Positions 1 through 8,920 of a stretch of DNA of 64,000 nt are shown piece by piece. The stretch comes from Gammaproteobacteria bacterium 45_16_T64 (GTDB lineage Bacteria; Pseudomonadota; Gammaproteobacteria; Pseudomonadales; Ketobacteraceae), in assembly GCA_002162955.1 (NCBI GenBank), contig MABD01000024.1:248001-312000 (forward strand), written 5' to 3'. A program made the translations under genes and the position numbers. The notes under the pieces were generated by a model. The model was not told where the DNA came from, did not search any database, and saw nothing but the letters and a program-made list of their open reading frames with translations. The stretch's first letter is position 1; each line of letters opens with the position of its first letter.

Positions 1-599
1 TCCCCTATAGACCGCTGCACAATACTATCGATAGCGTTAACAACAATAAATGCTTTGCGCGTTGCTTTATCTAAACCCCACGTACCGTTCTTAATCACTA
101 CCATCATATTAGCTAAAAGTACTTCTAAGGTTTGTGTGGCGTCTCGTAGGCATTGTCGACTTTCTGCATAGGTCACTTGCTCATGCAATAATCGGGTGTA
201 CTGAAGATCCCTTAGGTGGATGTCGATAAACTGACTGATAACACTTTCTATTAGCTCTGGGGTTAATAGAAAGTTGTGCTGTTCGATAACCGCCCCCAAT
301 TCTGTTAGTTCTTCTTCAACGTGTAATTCAATGAGCGCAGCTATAAGACTTCCCTTGTTTGGAAAGTATTGGTACAGCGAGCCTATGCTGACACCCGCGA
401 TGGCAGCGACCTTATTAGTATTAAGCCCCTCGATACCTTCGTTTCGTAAAATGTGAGCAGCCGCTTCAAGGATGGCGTCTACGGTGACGATCGAACGTGC
501 TTGTTTTGGCTTTTTTCGCTTGTTATTAGGCAATTGCAGCGTCCTTTTGATGGTGCGGGAGTGTTGTGGGGGTAATGCGAGTAGGAAAGACTCCGCCAT
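1..599 (-). CDS. TetR/AcrR family transcriptional regulator (3' end cut by window edge)
   Basis: This reading frame starts at an ATG on the minus strand at 599 and stays open to the window edge, about 199 residues without a stop. A basic N-terminal arm (NNKRKKPKQARS) precedes a typical TetR helix-turn-helix: VDAILEAAAHILRNEG, then KVAAIAGVSIGSLYQYFPNK, with the YxYFPNK recognition-helix end at about residues 95-101. The rest is helical and should be the ligand-binding and dimer domain; its C-terminus is missing. It diverges from the alpha/beta hydrolase at 660, and a perfect inverted repeat lies between the two starts, so it probably represses itself and the hydrolase operon. The ligand is unknown. 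The family call is firm; the target is inferred from position. Confidence 0.9.
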   Translation of the reverse strand, partial: MAESFLLALPPQHSRTIKRTLQLPNNKRKKPKQARSIVTVDAILEAAAHILRNEGIEGLNTNKVAAIAGVSIGSLYQYFPNKGSLIAALIELHVEEELTELGAVIEQHNFLLTPELIESVISQFIDIHLRDLQYTRLLHEQVTYAESRQCLRDATQTLEVLLANMMVVIKNGTWGLDKATRKAFIVVNAIDSIVQRSIG

Positions 600-616
600 T
601 CAGTATACTAATAATG

Positions 617-629
617 TGAGTATTACTCA
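617..629. promoter_or_regulatory. Probable TetR operator, TGAGTA-T-TACTCA
   Basis: A perfect 6-bp inverted repeat around a single central T sits midway in the 60-bp gap between the divergent TetR gene (start 599) and the hydrolase gene (start 660). Position and symmetry fit a shared operator for the local TetR protein. The assignment is inferred. Confidence 0.6.
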
Positions 630-659
630 TATATTTAATAGTAAGCGCTGGAGTGAAAA

Positions 660-1577
660 ATGGAAATAGAAGAATTGCTGATTGATGTAAAAGAGCAACA
701 ACTAGCGGTGGTGGCGGTGAATACACACGTAAACAATATGCCACTGATTTTCATTCATGGAGTATTGGCATCGGTGAATTTTTGGAAGAGTGTGATTCCA
801 AACGAAATACTTGATAGCCACCCCTGGTACTCGGTTAGTTTGCCAGGCCATTATCCATCGACGCTACCCCAAGGCTTTTCACCGACGGATATAGATGAAG
901 ATTGGATGGCGGATGTGTATGAGGCCGCTATAGAAAAACTTATCGGGGATAAAGATTATATTCTCGTTGGTCATTCTACGGGTGGCTTTGCGGCGTTGAA
1001 TCTTGGTGCTAGGCAGCCAGAAAAACTTAAAGGCATTGTTAGCATTGCGGGTTTTTACAATGGGGACTGGGGTGGTATAGAGGGTATGCTAGTAAAAATT
1101 GCAAGCTGGGGAAGGTGGGCGAAGCCGTTATTTGTCGCCAACCTTGCGTTGGGTAGAAGCTTGCGTGGTTTACAAGAAACGCTTTCAAGTCTTCTTGCCC
1201 ATGATCGTGTGGCGTATAAGAACTCCCCACGTACTCAAAAGATGTTGAGTGATATACAAGAAAATATTCAAGCGCAGACATTAAGCCATCTGTTTCCATT
1301 GTTTAATCGTATTTCAACTTTTGATATTCGACACAAATTATCCAATATCCAATTGCCTGTATGGTTGTTTGTGGGGACCCATGACCCAGTGATTCATGCT
1401 CAACAGTCATTGGTGTTGGCTGATGCTATTCCTAATGCCGAGACAATCATCTTTGAAGATACGGGTCATATGCCATTCATGGAAAAGGCAGCGGAATTTA
1501 ATAGTCAGTTTTTGTTGGCTATATCACACATTAATCAAGATCCGACCGAGCCAAGTGAGGTGTTACATGCAGTATGA
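660..1577 (+). CDS. Alpha/beta hydrolase
   Basis: This 305-residue protein has the alpha/beta-hydrolase fold signature. The oxyanion-loop motif is HGVLA (residues 33-37), the nucleophile elbow is GHSTGG with Ser106, a likely acid is in VGTHDP (about residue 249) and a likely His is in EDTGHMPF (about residue 277). There is no signal peptide, so it is cytoplasmic. Family members cleave esters, lactones or C-C bonds; the sequence does not say which. It diverges from a TetR gene across an inverted-repeat operator and overlaps the next gene by 11 bp, so the two are co-translated. Its length is normal for a single-domain member. Confidence 0.88.
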   Translation: MEIEELLIDVKEQQLAVVAVNTHVNNMPLIFIHGVLASVNFWKSVIPNEILDSHPWYSVSLPGHYPSTLPQGFSPTDIDEDWMADVYEAAIEKLIGDKDYILVGHSTGGFAALNLGARQPEKLKGIVSIAGFYNGDWGGIEGMLVKIASWGRWAKPLFVANLALGRSLRGLQETLSSLLAHDRVAYKNSPRTQKMLSDIQENIQAQTLSHLFPLFNRISTFDIRHKLSNIQLPVWLFVGTHDPVIHAQQSLVLADAIPNAETIIFEDTGHMPFMEKAAEFNSQFLLAISHINQDPTEPSEVLHAV

Positions 1578-2049
1578 TCAATTTCAACAGGACTTAGAGC
1601 GTATTTATCAATCTGAAGTGTATGGTATTGCACTGTTTGCCATGGCAAAGAGGGTAGCAAAAAATAGTGAAAGAAAAGCGAAGTGGGATCGATTGCTGCG
1701 TCTAGAAGAGGTGACGCTCGCGTGTTTTGAGCAATATGCTGAACAGCACGGTGTACATTTTCGATACCCCTTGTTGTGGCAGTTAAAAGGTAGAGCTGAG
1801 GGTGCTGCGTTAGGGCTCTTGCCCTGGCGATTGGCTATGAAGCTTTTAAAAGACGGCACGCGAGACTTTCAAGTAAAGTTTAAGCGGCTTAAGGATAATG
1901 CGGACCCTAGTACGCAGAGCTTCTTCAACTATGTTTATGCCCATGAAAAGTCCATTGAGGCGTTTGCGATGGCGGAGTTGGCCAATAAGCAGGATACGTT
2001 AACAGGGGTGGAGGGAGTTATTGTGAAAGGGTGTGAATTAAATGGATGA
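1567..2049 (+). CDS. Conserved helical protein of unknown function, possibly ferritin-like
   Basis: This 160-residue protein starts at the ATG at 1567, inside the last codons of the upstream hydrolase, an 11-bp overlap that indicates translational coupling. The frame is open further upstream, but that stretch overlaps the hydrolase and has no family features. The protein is predicted all-helical. It opens with a segment (LERIYQSEVYGIALFAMAKR) whose Glu and Tyr pattern resembles a ferritin-like or rubrerythrin-like four-helix bundle, followed by a helix rich in Glu and Cys. A second helix pair includes YAHEKSIEAFAMAELA. Metal ligands cannot be assigned with confidence. It probably works with the hydrolase, since both share the TetR-controlled promoter. 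Function is unknown. Confidence 0.7.
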   Translation: MQYDQFQQDLERIYQSEVYGIALFAMAKRVAKNSERKAKWDRLLRLEEVTLACFEQYAEQHGVHFRYPLLWQLKGRAEGAALGLLPWRLAMKLLKDGTRDFQVKFKRLKDNADPSTQSFFNYVYAHEKSIEAFAMAELANKQDTLTGVEGVIVKGCELNG

Positions 2050-2131
2050 TAGCCTTGGATGAACAGTTCTTTATTTCCGTTTCAAAAAGTGATATCTACT
2101 AAACATCACATTTGTCGCAATAGTAGAGCTT

Positions 2132-3625
2132 ATGAAAATAGAAGAATATTTACGTCACGATGCCCTGGGTTTAGCAGAGTTGGTAAAAACCAAGCAGGTG
2201 ACCCCCTCTGAGTTGTTGGAAACAGCAATTCAGCGGGCGCAGCAAGTTAACCCTAAAGTGAATGCGATTATTAGCCCTCTCCACCAGCTTGGCCAGGAGA
2301 TGGCAAAGCAAAGCGAATCCTGTGCTGAAGGTCGCTTTCAAGGGGTACCTTTTTTGCTCAAAGACCTTGGGGTCCCCCTAGCGTCCTACCCTTGCAGTGA
2401 GGGCTCTAAGTTACTTCAGGATAATGTGCCTGAAGAAGACGGTTATCTTGTTACCCGCTACAAGAAAGCGGGCGTTGTGATCTTCGGCAAAACTAATACC
2501 CCAGAATTTGGGCTTATGGGCACGACAGAGCCAAAACAGTTTGGCCCTAGCCGTAACCCTTGGAATACTAATCACAGCACTGGTGGAAGCAGTGGCGGCT
2601 CAGCAGCGGCAATTGCAGCAGGCATTGCACCGATTGCCTCAGCGGGGGATGGTGGCGGATCTATTCGTATCCCAGCGGCATGTTGTGGTCTTTTTGGGCT
2701 AAAACCCAGTCGAGGCCGGGTGTCACTTGGGCCTGATCGAGCCGATGGTTGGGACGGTGCTGTTGCAGAGCATATATTATCGCGCTCAGTCAGAGATAGT
2801 GCGGTCATGTTGGACGTTTCCTGCGGACCTGAGCCAGGAGACCCGTATTTTTTACCCAACCCTGATATCTCCTTTGAAGAGAGTAGTAATCAGGATCCCA
2901 AACCCCTAAGAATTGCCTTTTGTAAAGAATCGCCGCTGGGTAATACGGTTGATGCAGAGTGTGCATCTGCTGTTGAAAATCTTGCTAGACGGTTGCAGGC
3001 CATGGGGCATCATGTAGAAGAGCGAAAGCCAGATATTCACGGTCCCGATATCGCCAAGGCATACCTGACCACGTATTTTGGCCATGTTGGGGCGCAGATC
3101 AAAGCGCTTAAGAAACGTTATGGCGCCCGTGAAATACGTGATGGGTTGGAAGAAGCGACCCGCATGTTTGGTATGTTAGGCAGCGCTGTGTCTGCGACTG
3201 ACTTTGTGGAGCAGAAAAATCAGTGGAATCGTTTTGGTCGAACGATGGGATTGTTCCATCAACAATTTGATCTATATCTCACGCCGATGCTTGCGGAACC
3301 GCCTTCTGTCATTGGTAGCTTAATGCCTTCTAGTATAGAAGAGCTAGGGTTGCGTTTGGCTGAAAAGTTACACGCGGGGTCCTTGTTACACAAGACTGGA
3401 GTGATCGAGAAAATTGCTATCCAGTCGTTAGAAAAGACGCCGTTTACGCAACTGGCTAATCTCACAGGTCAACCTGCTATGTCGTTACCGGTTGCGAGTT
3501 CCAGCAAGGGCCTGCCAATAGGTGTGCAAGTGATGGCAGCGATCGGTCGTGAAGACTTGCTGTTTGGGATAGCAGGGCAGTTGGAACGCGATGACCCATG
3601 GAGTCATAAAATTGCTCAGCTGTAA
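2132..3625 (+). CDS. Amidase (amidase-signature family)
   Basis: This 497-residue enzyme carries the complete amidase-signature core. The Ser-cisSer-Lys triad is visible as Lys77 (FLLKDLG), Ser153 (in [11 protein letters not shown]) and Ser177 (in [11 protein letters not shown]). The Gly/Ser-rich signature runs from about 150 to 185. Family members hydrolyse amides and sometimes cyclic dimers, nitrile-derived amides or esters. It is not a GatA: no gatB or gatC is adjacent, and it lies alone between the hydrolase pair and a GST. The length is normal for the family. There is no signal peptide, so it is cytoplasmic. The substrate cannot be inferred; neighbours suggest catabolism or detoxification. 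Confidence 0.92.
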   Translation: MKIEEYLRHDALGLAELVKTKQVTPSELLETAIQRAQQVNPKVNAIISPLHQLGQEMAKQSESCAEGRFQGVPFLLKDLGVPLASYPCSEGSKLLQDNVPEEDGYLVTRYKKAGVVIFGKTNTPEFGLMGTTEPKQFGPSRNPWNTNHSTGGSSGGSAAAIAAGIAPIASAGDGGGSIRIPAACCGLFGLKPSRGRVSLGPDRADGWDGAVAEHILSRSVRDSAVMLDVSCGPEPGDPYFLPNPDISFEESSNQDPKPLRIAFCKESPLGNTVDAECASAVENLARRLQAMGHHVEERKPDIHGPDIAKAYLTTYFGHVGAQIKALKKRYGAREIRDGLEEATRMFGMLGSAVSATDFVEQKNQWNRFGRTMGLFHQQFDLYLTPMLAEPPSVIGSLMPSSIEELGLRLAEKLHAGSLLHKTGVIEKIAIQSLEKTPFTQLANLTGQPAMSLPVASSSKGLPIGVQVMAAIGREDLLFGIAGQLERDDPWSHKIAQL

Positions 3626-3676
3626 ATTGTTGAGATCTAAAAAATTGTTGAGATCTGAAAAGTGTAAGGAATGCAC

Positions 3677-4324
3677 ATGAATCAACTGGTCATTGGAAAC
3701 AAAAACTATTCATCCTGGTCGCTTAGACCTTGGTTGTTGTTGCGTGAGAAAGGTATTGCCTTTACTGAAACAATCATCCCGTTGTATATGGATAACAGTA
3801 AGGAAGCATTGTTGCAGTATTCACCGGCGGGTATGGTGCCGGTTTTACTGCAAGGTGACATCACGATTTGGGATTCTATGGCAATTTGTGAGCATATTGC
3901 AGAGTCCTATCCTGAAAAAGGGTGTTGGCCTAAAGATCCTACTGCGCGAGCCTTCGCTCGCTCGATCAGCTACGAAATGCATTCTGGCTTTTTTTCGATA
4001 CGAAATACGCTGCCGATGAATTGTCGACAGAAAATGGTGTTTGATAATATCTCGCCAGAGTTGGCCTCGGATATTGCTAGAATATGTGAGATTTGGCGTA
4101 CTTGCAGGGAGCAATCAGGGGCTACAGGCGATTATCTGTTTGGTGCGTTTTCTATCGCAGACGCGATGTTTGCACCGATAGTATTGCGGTTTAATAGCTA
4201 CGGTATCAAGGTGGGAGAGCTCGAGCAGCAGTACATGGATTCCATGCTCGCCAATGGTTCAGTGAGAGAATGGGTTGAAGCGGGTATCCTAGAGAAAGAG
4301 ATCATTGAAATATGTGAAATGTAG
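3677..4324 (+). CDS. Glutathione S-transferase family protein
   Basis: This 215-residue protein has a thioredoxin-fold N-terminal domain (LVIGNKNYSSWSLRPWLLL) with Ser residues at the usual catalytic site. It continues with the glutathione-binding SPAGMVPVL loop (cis-Pro) and the DSMAICEHIAE helix, then an all-helical C-terminal domain. The start at 3677 is preferred because the TAAGGA ribosome-binding site at 3665-3670 is 6 bases upstream; an in-frame ATG at 3671 abuts that site. It lies 50 bp after the amidase gene in the same direction and may be co-transcribed. It probably conjugates or isomerises an electrophilic substrate with glutathione. Confidence 0.87.
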   Translation: MNQLVIGNKNYSSWSLRPWLLLREKGIAFTETIIPLYMDNSKEALLQYSPAGMVPVLLQGDITIWDSMAICEHIAESYPEKGCWPKDPTARAFARSISYEMHSGFFSIRNTLPMNCRQKMVFDNISPELASDIARICEIWRTCREQSGATGDYLFGAFSIADAMFAPIVLRFNSYGIKVGELEQQYMDSMLANGSVREWVEAGILEKEIIEICEM

Positions 4325-4339
4325 AGACTCCATAGCGCT

Positions 4340-4374
4340 GCCCCCTAACCAAATTACTCTTTGGTTTGTGCGGG
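4340..4374 (+). terminator. Possible terminator hairpin after the GST gene
   Basis: An AACCAAA/TTTGGTT stem, extended outward by a C-run pairing with a G-run, lies 15 bp downstream of the GST stop codon. No T-tract follows, so it would be a weak or factor-dependent terminator. Confidence 0.35.
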
Positions 4375-4556
4375 GTTAGTGCCTTGTATATTCCACAGAA
4401 ATGGCCATAATAATCGGCTGATTGTAAAGCATCTGACAGGCTTTAGATCGGCTGCTCAGTCCTCTGTATTCCAGTGGTAGCGCTAACTCTAGGTGATTTG
4501 GCGTTTGGGTTAATAGGCCGTCCTTACTTAATTCATTAAGTGGCGACAGGGATTAC

Positions 4557-5330
4557 GTGGCACTTAATGGCTCAAATTTCATGACACAATCTCCACCGCA
4601 GATCGCGTTTAAGGGTACCAGGCTTGTACGCCTATTATCCGATATGGCTGTGTCCGACGTTGAGGTCTCACACAAGCAATTTACCGAACGTTTAGGGCGA
4701 TTAATTGATCTGTCAGAGTCAATAGCGCTGTCAGAAGCCCATTGGAAAGCCTCAAAAATCAAATATGAACCCACGGGCACGTCAAGTGAGAAGGTCAAAG
4801 ACGAGTTCTTACGGGTGCGCGGGGCGATGGTTCAGTCTGTGATCAAGACATTTGTACCCAGTGCTGGCCCCACATTGATCAAATTACCCAAAGTAAAACC
4901 GGAAGGTTTTGCCGATAAATCGACAGCCTATGAGTCCTACAAGCGTTTTTATGTGGCTCATCAACGCGAGATCGACTTTAAGATACAAAACCTCCAATCC
5001 TATGTCAGAGATGCAGTGTCTGGGTATTCAACCCCGTTGGCAAAATTAGCAGCGTTAGATGTGGCGCTAAATGCGGCAATTGAAGGCCACACACGAAAAT
5101 TCTTGTTAGTCATACCGCGTCTTTTAGGGAAACGGTTTGATTATTTGTATAACGAACACTTACAGCAATCTAAGCAAGCAGACCCTGAGTCATGGATGCT
5201 TGCTGGAGCATGGTTAGACAAATTCTGTCGAGAAATGCAGGGTGTACTCCTTGCCGAAATCGATATTCGATTACAGCCCGTATTGGGGTTGGTCGAAGCA
5301 CTTAACAAAGAGGTAGATAAAGACCAATGA
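4557..5330 (+). CDS. DUF3348-like protein, first gene of a Zorya-like motor operon
   Basis: This 257-residue protein starts at a GTG with an AGGGA ribosome-binding site 4 bases upstream; the in-frame ATG at 4581 has no such site. It has no membrane segment or signal peptide and is predicted helical. A conserved-looking opening (GTRLVRLLSDMAVSD) is followed by SHKQFTERLGRLIDLSESIALSEAH. Its position directly before a MotA/TolQ-like protein, an OmpA/MotB-like protein and a DUF2894-like protein matches the DUF3348-DUF802-OmpA-DUF2894 gene order I recall from other proteobacteria. Its stop overlaps the next start by 4 bp (ATGA). It is probably a cytoplasmic partner of the motor; its biochemical role is unknown. 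Confidence 0.75.
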   Translation: MALNGSNFMTQSPPQIAFKGTRLVRLLSDMAVSDVEVSHKQFTERLGRLIDLSESIALSEAHWKASKIKYEPTGTSSEKVKDEFLRVRGAMVQSVIKTFVPSAGPTLIKLPKVKPEGFADKSTAYESYKRFYVAHQREIDFKIQNLQSYVRDAVSGYSTPLAKLAALDVALNAAIEGHTRKFLLVIPRLLGKRFDYLYNEHLQQSKQADPESWMLAGAWLDKFCREMQGVLLAEIDIRLQPVLGLVEALNKEVDKDQ

Positions 5331-8287
5331 CTAGATTACTTATCGCAATAGCGTTCCTACTTGGGGCTTCAGCGATTATTTGGATGGGAATGGGGTTTGT
5401 TGGTTCCGGTATCGTTGAATCAGATATTGTCGCGTTGAGTGTAACGTTGGTGATAGGCCTTGTGTATAGCATTGGTTTTATTGAGCTGATTCAATTTCAG
5501 CGGGCGACGGCAACCCTGTCCGCAGCGTTATCTGGTCTGCCTGAAAAAGTCGAAAGCTTATCGCAATGGCTAGTAAAACTGCATCCGTCTTTGCAAAATG
5601 CAGCAAGATTACGTATTGAAGGTGAGCGAGTCGGATTGCCTGCGCCGGTATTGACGCCTTATTTAGTTGGCCTGTTAGTGATGCTAGGGTTATTGGGAAC
5701 CTTTGCTGGAATGGTCGATACGCTTAAGGGTGCGGTGGTTGCGCTGGAAGGTAGCACTGAGCTCGAAGCGATCCGTGAAGGGTTAGCGGCACCGATTCAA
5801 GGGTTGGGTATTGCCTTTGGTACATCTGTCGCCGGTGTTGCTGCGTCGGCAATGTTAGGCTTAATGTCGACGCTAAGCCGACGGGAAAGAATGCTGGCGA
5901 CGCGCCAGTTGGATTCTCACATAGGTAAAGAATTTCGTGAGTTTTCTTTGCTGCATAATCGTCAAGAAACCTTCAAGGCAATGCAGGTGCAAGCTCATGC
6001 ATTGCCGGAGGTTGCCGAAAAACTCAATCTGATGACAGATCAGCTTCAGCGAATGAGCGAAAACCTTGGCGAAACGCTCATTGCCAATCAAGCTACATTC
6101 CATGATGAAGTGAAAGGGGTTTATTCGGACCTAGCCACCTCAGTGGGTCACTCGTTAAAAGAAAGCCTTGCTGAAAGTGGACGCCTTGCCGGTGATAGCA
6201 TCAAACCCATTGTTAAAGATGCAATGGCAGAGATTAGCGAAGAAATACGCAGTGGTGCTAAACAAACACACCAACAATTAACGTCAACCGTTCAAGGTCA
6301 GCTTGAGGCGATATCGGCGCGTTTTTCTCTATCAACCGACGAAGTGACTCAAGCTTGGAAAGAGGGTCTAGATGCTCATAATCAGGCAAACGATTCTTTA
6401 CTGGGTGGTATGACAAACTCGTTAGAATCTATGAGCACACGATTAGAGCAATCGGCGACATCAATATTGGCTTCGTTTGAGACAAGTGTGAGTGAGTCTA
6501 TAGAGGTTCAAGCGCTGGGTGATAAGGATCGTTTAACCCGTTGGGCAGATGTAATTGAACAATCACAACAGCATACTGCAGCAGAGTTGCAACAGGTATC
6601 GGATCGACAGGTTGCGTCACTAAAGACCGCGACAGATAATTTTGAGTCGATGTCTGTGTCATTAAATTCAGATTGGCGCAGTGCGGGGGAGCATACGCTG
6701 ACGCAACAGCAAAAAATTACCGATGTGTTAGTGACGACGGCGAATGATATTGTCGGCAATGCACAATCTAACTCAAGTGAATTATTAACTGAGATGACAC
6801 GGTTGTTGGCAGCGTCAGAAACGCTAGTCCAGGCGCGTATGGATTCAGAGCAGTCATGGTTGGATAACCATGGCGAAAGAATGGATAGTCTCACGACGAC
6901 ATTAAAAGCAGAACTGACTAGCTTACGAGAGGACGAAGCGCAGCGTAGTGAGAGCGCTGTGCAACGGCTCAGCGGGTTGGAAATGGCGATTACGCAAAGT
7001 TGGAAAGAGGGACTGAAAGCCCATGAGAATGCCAATAGCACGTTAATTGGCGGTATGGACACGTCGTTGAATGCGATGAGTGAGCGGTTGGAGGAATCGG
7101 CGAGTTCAATCCTAGCGTCACTGGATAACACTGTGTCAGATAATATTCAGCAGCAGACCTTGAGTGATGAAGCGCGATTGGATCGTTGGTCAGGTGTGAT
7201 GGAAAGTTCGCATCAGAAAAACTCTGATCGCTTAAGTGAAATTACCCGGACTTATACTGGTGAACTAAAAGGTGTGACAGAGGTTCAGCAGGCATCGTTT
7301 GGAACGGCGACGGAAAAATTGGTGTCCATGTCTGAGGCGATGGGTGCGGATTGGCGTGACGCGGGCGAGAAAACCATCGCGCAGCAACAGAAAATAACCG
7401 ATACCTTAACGGCAACGGCGGGTGGTATCGTCGGTAATGCAGAGTCTAATGCGACGCAGTTATTGACGGAGATGACGCGATTATTAACGTCCTCTGAAAA
7501 CTTGGTGAATGCGAGAATAGAGACCGAGCAATCCTGGCTAGAAAAACACGGCGATAAAATGGATAACTTAACCGCAACGCTAAGGGCTGAGTTAAGTAGC
7601 TTACGCGATGAAGAAGAACGACGCGGCAATAATGCCGTCGATAGGCTTTCGGAATTAGAAACCACCGTCACCACTCATCTGTCTACATTAGGTCAGGCAC
7701 TCGAAGCGCCAATGACTAGTTTGATTCAAACCGCATCGGAAACACCTAAAGCGGCGGCAGAAGTGATTGATCATTTGCGTCGAGAAATATCGAATAACAT
7801 TGAACGTGACAATGGTTTGTTGGAAGAGCGCAGCCGTATCATGGGAGAGCTGGATAACCTGTCGCAATCCTTAGAGAAGGCGTCTTCTGGGCAACGAGAG
7901 GCGGTGGAGCGGTTGATTCAGTCATCGGCGTCGGTATTAAATGATGTCGGTGCACAATTTACCGATCACATTGGCAATGAGACGACTAAGTTAACGGAAA
8001 TTGCCGATCACTTTGCGGGAAGTGCAACGGAGATGTCCAGCCTTGGAGAGGCTTTCGGTTTTGCAGTGAATCTATTTAGTGAATCCAACAATGCACTCAT
8101 CGAGAATTTAACGCGTATCGAAGAGTCTCTCGATAAATCAAGCTCTCGCAGTGATGAGCAGTTGGCCTACTATGTGGCGCAGGCGCGAGAAATTATCGAC
8201 CACAATGTGATGTCGCAGAAAGATATTTTTGAAGAGCTACGTCAATTGGGACAGACCGCAGAGCCTGCTACTGAAGAGGTTAGCTAA
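5327..8287 (+). CDS. MotA/TolQ/ExbB-like motor protein with long coiled tail (DUF802-type, ZorA-like)
   Basis: This 986-residue protein has two N-terminal membrane segments (about residues 3-22 and 34-56). A second pair (about 108-128 and 155-181) contains GLLGTFAGM and GIAFGTSVAGVAASAMLG, the signature of the MotA/TolQ/ExbB proton-channel family. Beyond residue 185 is an 800-residue cytoplasmic tail of predicted coiled coil with two 215-residue tandem repeats (residues 344-558 and 559-773). ZorA of the Zorya defence system shares this plan of channel plus long tail. It starts with a 4-bp overlap of the gene before it and ends with a TAATG overlap of the MotB/OmpA-like gene after it, so the subunits are made together. 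It probably forms an ion-driven inner-membrane motor. Whether the role is defence, cell-envelope work or motility is not shown. Confidence 0.85.
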   Translation: MTRLLIAIAFLLGASAIIWMGMGFVGSGIVESDIVALSVTLVIGLVYSIGFIELIQFQRATATLSAALSGLPEKVESLSQWLVKLHPSLQNAARLRIEGERVGLPAPVLTPYLVGLLVMLGLLGTFAGMVDTLKGAVVALEGSTELEAIREGLAAPIQGLGIAFGTSVAGVAASAMLGLMSTLSRRERMLATRQLDSHIGKEFREFSLLHNRQETFKAMQVQAHALPEVAEKLNLMTDQLQRMSENLGETLIANQATFHDEVKGVYSDLATSVGHSLKESLAESGRLAGDSIKPIVKDAMAEISEEIRSGAKQTHQQLTSTVQGQLEAISARFSLSTDEVTQAWKEGLDAHNQANDSLLGGMTNSLESMSTRLEQSATSILASFETSVSESIEVQALGDKDRLTRWADVIEQSQQHTAAELQQVSDRQVASLKTATDNFESMSVSLNSDWRSAGEHTLTQQQKITDVLVTTANDIVGNAQSNSSELLTEMTRLLAASETLVQARMDSEQSWLDNHGERMDSLTTTLKAELTSLREDEAQRSESAVQRLSGLEMAITQSWKEGLKAHENANSTLIGGMDTSLNAMSERLEESASSILASLDNTVSDNIQQQTLSDEARLDRWSGVMESSHQKNSDRLSEITRTYTGELKGVTEVQQASFGTATEKLVSMSEAMGADWRDAGEKTIAQQQKITDTLTATAGGIVGNAESNATQLLTEMTRLLTSSENLVNARIETEQSWLEKHGDKMDNLTATLRAELSSLRDEEERRGNNAVDRLSELETTVTTHLSTLGQALEAPMTSLIQTASETPKAAAEVIDHLRREISNNIERDNGLLEERSRIMGELDNLSQSLEKASSGQREAVERLIQSSASVLNDVGAQFTDHIGNETTKLTEIADHFAGSATEMSSLGEAFGFAVNLFSESNNALIENLTRIEESLDKSSSRSDEQLAYYVAQAREIIDHNVMSQKDIFEELRQLGQTAEPATEEVS
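6356..7000 (+). repeat. Motor-tail repeat unit 1 (645 bp, 215 residues)
   Basis: This unit begins at the codon for Trp344 (WKEGLDAHNQAN). It continues through SILASFETSVSESI, WRSAGEHTLTQQQKITD, SELLTEMTRLLAASE and SWLDNHGERMDSL to LSGLEMAITQ. Unit 2 repeats the same order of motifs in phase, so this is an in-frame duplication of the tail. Confidence 0.9.
7001..7645 (+). repeat. Motor-tail repeat unit 2 (645 bp, 215 residues)
   Basis: This unit begins at the codon for Trp559 (WKEGLKAHENAN), exactly 645 bp after the matching codon of unit 1. It carries the matched motifs SILASLDNTVSDNI, WRDAGEKTIAQQQKITD, TQLLTEMTRLLTSSE and SWLEKHGDKMDNL, ending at LSELETTVTT. The copies have diverged in many positions but show no length change. 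Confidence 0.9.
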
Positions 8288-8913
8288 TGGAAGAGTTGGA
8301 TGAGGGTGTATCCCATGAGCCACCTATTTGGGCGATATTTGGCGATCTTATGTCTGGCCTGGTGGGTGTGTTTGTACTCATATTGGTGTGGACGTTAGGT
8401 TTTCAACTAGAGCTTGCACAGTCCCTTAAAGAAGAAGTGGCAAAGCGAGAAGCAGAAGAGCAACGCCGCATGGCTCTGGAGGCTGCGTTGGCAGACCCGC
8501 TGTCGACAGGAAGGGTGACATTAAATAACGGCCGTATCGGTATCAGTGGTAGCGTCTTATTTGCAGTGAACTCTGATGAGTTACAGCCTGAGGGAAGTGA
8601 ACTGCTGCGAACGCTGGTTGGGCCTCTTCAAGTCTTTTTGGGGGAGCGTAAAGAGTTGTTAATGGTCAGTGGTTTTACCGATGATCTTCCCATTCAAAAA
8701 GGTAATAACCGCTTTAACGATAACTGGGAACTATCTGCCGAGCGGGCGTTAACAGTCACTCGTACATTGATTGAATATGGCATGCCTTCGTCGATGGTGT
8801 TTGCTGCTGCATTTGGTGCAGAGCAGCCGGTAGTATCGAATGCGACGGCTGATGGGCGCTCCCAAAATCGTCGAGTCGAAATGGCACCTGTGCCACGTAG
8901 AGAGACCCGGTGA
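8287..8913 (+). CDS. OmpA/MotB-like stator protein (ZorB-like)
   Basis: This 208-residue protein has one N-terminal membrane segment, FGDLMSGLVGVFVLILVWTL. Asp20 sits at the position of the proton-carrying Asp of MotB, TolR and ZorB. A short linker of about 35 residues (KEEVAKREAEEQRRM) leads to an OmpA-like peptidoglycan-binding domain: SGFTDDLP, NDNWELSAERALTVT and the closing NRRVE. It is 1 bp overlapped with the motor gene (TAATG) and 7 bp before the DUF2894-like gene. It probably anchors the motor to the cell wall. The key Asp and the OmpA ligand residues are intact, so the motor should work. Confidence 0.88.
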   Translation: MEELDEGVSHEPPIWAIFGDLMSGLVGVFVLILVWTLGFQLELAQSLKEEVAKREAEEQRRMALEAALADPLSTGRVTLNNGRIGISGSVLFAVNSDELQPEGSELLRTLVGPLQVFLGERKELLMVSGFTDDLPIQKGNNRFNDNWELSAERALTVTRTLIEYGMPSSMVFAAAFGAEQPVVSNATADGRSQNRRVEMAPVPRRETR

Positions 8914-8920
8914 TCAGCCT

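Noticed and set aside
1396-1566. Earlier start of the small helical protein
   Set aside because: It would overlap about 180 bp of the hydrolase gene and shows no family-like sequence before the ATG at 1567.
2572-2859. Minus-strand frame of 95 residues
   Set aside because: It is Pro/Ser-rich and antisense to the Gly/Ser-rich core of the amidase, a typical shadow.
6508-7674. Two long minus-strand frames (6508-7131 and 7285-7674)
   Set aside because: They mirror each other because the motor tail is a tandem repeat. They have no ribosome-binding site or family features and lie wholly inside the plus-strand gene.
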